Assembly (NCBI GenBank): GCA_022828595.1
Contig: JAKGHH010000001.1
Location: 207,533,813-207,597,812, forward strand
Length of the DNA stretch: 64,000 nt
Direction: 5' to 3'
Origin: Nelumbo lutea
Lineage: Eukaryota; Streptophyta; Magnoliopsida; Proteales; Nelumbonaceae
The notes under the pieces were generated by a model. It was given only the letters and a program-made list of their open reading frames with translations. It was not told the DNA's origin and ran no database searches. Shown piece after piece: positions 60,781-64,000 of the stretch. Every line of letters starts with the position of its first letter. Positions within the stretch are counted from its first letter, which is position 1. The position numbers were made by a program, and so were the translations under genes.

Positions 60781-61340
60781 ACCTAAATCAGGGGGTGATC
60801 CAGAAAGGGACAGGAAGAAGGAAGATAAACGGGACCTGGTATGTGAACATTGCAAGAAACCCAAGCACACAAAAGATGCTTGTTGGAAGCTCCATCCTCA
60901 TTTGGTCCCAACAAAACTTAGAAATAAGAAGGGTAATGCTCATGTGGCTATGAACACTGATTTAGCATCCTCATCAGGCACAAAAGGCACATCCCTAGAG
61001 ACCTTAGCCGCGGTTCGGGCTGCCCTCATGCAGTTGGAAAAGGAAGTTGGGAGTTTAGCTCTGCCATCTCAGTCACCATCAGCTCCTGCCACATCAACAT
61101 TTGCACATTCAGGTACTCAAGCCTCAGCTTACCATGCTTCAGCTCCAGGTAATACTGGAAATTGTTGGGTAATAGATTTAGGTGCATCCGACCATATGAC
61201 TAGCTTGCCATCATTGTTCACTACTTATCACTTGTCATCGGCAGAGATAGAGTATCCATTGCTGATGGCTCTCTTGTTCCCATTTCGGACAAGGGTGACA
61301 TCAAGTTATCGGATACTATATCTTTATCTTCTATCTTGCA
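60781..61340 (+). pseudogene. Copia E zinc knuckle and protease
   Basis: PKSGGDPERDRKKEDKRDLV leads into the knuckle [19 protein letters not shown]. The protease active site reads WVIDLGASDHMTS, with the catalytic D-S-G changed to D-L-G. A frameshift follows near 61245. Confidence 0.85.
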
Positions 61341-62240
61341 TGTTCCTAAGCTTGATACTAACCTGCTTTCAGTCAGTAGTATTACCAAACATATGAACTG
61401 TTCAGTAACATTTTTCCCTGACCGATGTGTTTTTCAAGACTTGGAGACGAGGAAGATGATTGGGACTGGCCGTGAGACGAATGGGATCTATCTGCTTGGA
61501 GAGAGTTCTCGTCGGGAAGAGTCAGTGGATAAGAATTCCTTTGTTTATCAGTTTGTGAGTCCGGTTATGCTTTGGCATAATCGATTAGGTCATTTGCCTT
61601 TCTGGTCCTTGAAGAGTTTGTTTCCTGCTTTATTTGAATCTGTTGAGTTGTTAAAGTTGAGGTGTGAGAGTTGTGAGTTTGCCAAACATTGTAGAATTTC
61701 TTATTCTTTGAGTAATAAAAGGAGTAATTATTCTTTTGATATTGTGCATACTGATATTTGGGGGCCATATCACATCTCTTCTATGGGTGGGTACAGATAT
61801 TTTCTGTTGTTTGTTGATGACCATACCCGGTTTTCTTGGGTCTATCTTATGCGTTCTCAGGATGAGGTTCCTGCTTTGACCCAAAACTTCCATCATATGA
61901 TTCTCACTCAGTTTGGGGCCAAAATCAAAGTCCTTAGATCTAATAATGCAAAGGAATACTTTGTTAAGCCATTGACCTTCTACCTCCTTAGCCATGGAGT
62001 TATTTACCAGAGCACTTGTCCTCATACACCGCAGTAGAACGGGGTTGCCGAAAGGAAGAATAGGCACATCTTGGAGGTGGCTAGAAGCATTATGTTTATC
62101 TCCAATGTACCTATTCGCTTCTGGGGTGATGCTATCCTCATGACAGTATATCTCATTAATCGGGTTCCTTCCCGGGTTCTTGATATGAAACCCCATTTTT
62201 CCCTTCTATACTCAGACGAGGAGTTGTTCACCGTTCCCCT
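61336..62240 (+). pseudogene. Copia E integrase
   Basis: HVPKLDTNLLSVSSITKHMN, WHNRLGHLPF, CESCEFAKHCRISYSLSNKR (zinc binding), IVHTDIWGPYHISSMGGYRY, LFVDDHTRFSWVYLMRS, then [12 protein letters not shown], where the usual catalytic RSDN is RSNN. A stop at 62035-62037 precedes [33 protein letters not shown] and LKTFGCTCFVQL follow in frame to about 62280. Confidence 0.85.
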
Positions 62241-62700
62241 TAAAACCTTTGGTTGTACCTGTTTCGTTCAGCTTCTCAAAAGGGTTATTGCTGCTATGAT
62301 CCTGTTTCAGGGAAAAGGTTTGTCTCCATGGATATCACCTTCTTTGAGGAGACACCCTATTATCCTAGGGTTTTTCCTCAGGGGGAGAGCAGTGAGAGTG
62401 GGATTTTGAGTCTTTTTCCTCAAGGGGAGTGCAGTGAGAGTGGGATTTTGAGTCTCTTTCCTCAGGGGAGCGCAGTGGGAGTGGGGTTGTTCCTTAAACT
62501 ATTCCACTGGGTGATGGAGGCTGTAGTGGTGAGGGTGATCAAAGGGATCAGGAGTTGAGAGTCTATCACAGGCGATGCAGGTAGGTTGATCCTAGTCATC
62601 GGTAGTCCAGGCCAGCTCCAGTTCCTTCTACGGCTCCAGATCTAGGTATTACAGTCTCAAAGCCCACTGAGACACCTTCCATTGTTGCCACTTCCCCTCC
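62241..62700 (+). pseudogene. Copia E integrase C-terminus and linker with short repeats
   Basis: KGYCCYDPVSGKRFVSMDIT and FFEETPYYPRVF are the usual integrase tail. A unit encoding LFPQGECSESGILS-like sequence then repeats two to three times (62374-62480), before the RT linker (VDDLDLPIAV at about 62702). Confidence 0.75.
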
Positions 62701-62701
62701 T

Positions 62702-63700
62702 GTGGATGACCTTGATCTCCCTATTGCCGTCCGCAAAGGGAAACGACATTGCACCACATCTACAACTCACTGCATTTCACAGTTTTTATTCTATGATTGC
62801 CTATCCCCCTCTTACCGGTCCTACCTCACTTCCATTGCCAATTTCCCTATTCCAAGAACAGTGCAAGAAGCCTTATCAGTTCCAGAGTGGAAAGATGCAA
62901 TGCAAGTCGAAATGGATGCCCTGTTGAAAAATAATACTTGGGCATTGGTTGACCTACCCAAAGGAAAGAAACCGGTTGGATGTAGATGGGTATTCACTGT
63001 GAAGCATAATGTTGATGGCTCCATTGAAAGGTACAAAGCCCAGCTGGTTGCAAAGGGGTTCACCCAGACTTATGGTATAGACTACTTGGAGACCTTTGCC
63101 CCAGCAGCCAATATGATGACCACCATCCGAGTTCTGTTATCCCTTGTAGCAAATCATTCTTGGCCCTTGTTCCAGATGGATGTTAAAAATGCTTTTCTGA
63201 ATGGAGACTTACAGGAAGTGGTCTACATGCAATTGCCTCCTGGATTCTATGATATAGAGACAGGTAAGAAGGTTTGCCGACTGAACAAGGCATTATATGG
63301 TTTGAAGCAGTCACCTAGAGCCTGGTTTGATAGATTCAGATTAGCCCTTGGAAAGTTCGGTTATGTACAGGCCCAGTCAGATCATGCACTGTTCATTAAG
63401 AGGGTGGACTCCTCTCTGACCCTGCTTGCTGTATATGTGGATGATATTGTAATGACAGGAAATGATAGTGGTGAGATTGAGTCCCTCAAACAGGGGATCT
63501 TTATCTCTCAGAGATAAATATGTTCTAGATCTGTTGGCGGAAACTGGAAAGTTAGGTGTTAAGCCTGCTGATACACCCATTGAACAAAATCACAAGATTA
63601 GTGCAAAGGGCGGGGAGCCTCTTGAAGACAAAGTTATGTTCCAACGATTGGTTGGAAAGCTCCTATTATCTTTGCCTCACTCGACCAGATATTAGTTATG
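62702..63700 (+). pseudogene. Copia E reverse transcriptase
   Basis: DLDLPIAVRKGKRHC linker, [99 protein letters not shown] and the catalytic VYVDDIVMTGND. The sequence then jumps from IESLKQ to GIFISQR, losing about 30 residues including the LRYFLGIEV block, and shifts frame (63510) into [20 protein letters not shown]. Confidence 0.88.
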
Positions 63701-64000
63701 CAGTTAGTGTTGTCAGCCAGTACATGTATTCCCCTAGAACTTCTCATCTCCTTGCAGCAGAGAGAATATTAGCATACTTGAAGAGATGCCCGGGTAGAGG
63801 TATACTGCTTAAGAACAATAATCACATGAAGGTGGAGGTCTATACAAATGCCAATTGGGCTGGTAGTGTTGATGACAGGAGGTACCTCTGGATATTGTGC
63901 CCTTGTGGGAGGTAACCTTGTCTCTTGGAGGAGTAAGAAGCAGAGTGTTGTTTCCCGCTCTAGTGCTGAAGCGGAATACAGGTCAATGGCTAACGGAGTG
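63660..64000 (+). pseudogene. Copia E RNase H (cut by window end)
   Basis: RPDISYAVSVVSQYMYSPRT, ILAYLKRCPGRGILLKNNNH and VEVYTNANWAGSVDDRR, where the usual YTDADWAG has both Asp changed to Asn. After a frameshift: GYCALVGGNLVSWRSKKQSV and SRSSAEAEYRSMANGV at the window end. Confidence 0.85.

Larger units (their letters stand above)
56980..64000 (+). mobile_element. Copia element E, truncated by the window end
   Basis: A probable 5' LTR (56980-57345, TGTTGTAGAG...CTTCTACT) is followed by a changed primer site TAGTATTAGAGCC (57346-57358), a leader, gag, protease, integrase, RT and RNase H. The window ends inside RNase H, so the 3' LTR is unseen and the 5' LTR start is inferred. A 1925-bp LTR (copy C) interrupts gag at 58851-60775. 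Many lesions, including changed catalytic residues, make it inactive. Confidence 0.85.

Overview
The window is nuclear DNA from a flowering plant, probably a dicot (inferred; I cannot name the species). It has GT-AG introns, plant-type genes and a very high load of Ty1/copia retrotransposons, L1-type LINE remnants and small DNA transposons (hAT-like and Tourist-like MITEs). I see no bacterial, viral, rRNA, tRNA or CRISPR feature.

Three host genes and one pseudogene can be read. (1) The 3' part of a beta-hexosaminidase gene (HEXO1-like, + strand) has exons 9153-9251, 9352-9411, 16242-16492 and 18631-18797, and all codons join in frame. Its upstream intron holds a nest of minus-strand copia elements (1-8903), and the next intron holds a 5.9-kb copia element with perfect target duplications. 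(2) A complete meiotic ZIP4/SPO22 gene (- strand, 35409 down to 32100) has five coding exons, one of only 33 nt, and a predicted 942-residue product. (3) The first two exons of a thiol/thiocyanate methyltransferase-like gene (+ strand) lie at 43385-43601 and 52199-52329. Intron 1 is 8.6 kb and contains a copia element; intron 2 runs past the window end. (4) A decayed 3' fragment of a conserved plant gene I cannot name lies at 27152-30120.

The 5' end of ZIP4 and its upstream DNA occur twice in direct orientation (about 20690-23376 and 34863-39622). The first copy is a truncated pseudogene. The second carries two MITE insertions, both filled with the same ~14-bp near-palindromic satellite. One of them lies only 150 bp before the ZIP4 start codon.

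Layout: 1-8903 nested minus-strand copia remnants; 9153-18797 hexosaminidase with copia D; 20690-23376 duplicated ZIP4 5' region; 25195-30120 LINE remnant and pseudogene; 32100-35409 ZIP4; 35410-39622 its MITE-loaded upstream region; 39900-42419 a LINE carrying nested MITEs; 43385-52329 methyltransferase with copia G; 53051-56979 hAT elements, LINE and copia remnants; 56980-64000 copia E, cut by the window end. A ~1.95-kb LTR family occurs three times (1-953, 11691-13648, 58851-60775), each time inside copia coding sequence.

The three genes have no evident shared pathway. The main story is how nested transposons have built long introns and altered a meiotic gene's upstream region. I found no convincing undescribed multi-gene system. 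The least explained structures are the shared satellite in two different MITE families and the repeated landing of one long LTR in copia coding sequence.
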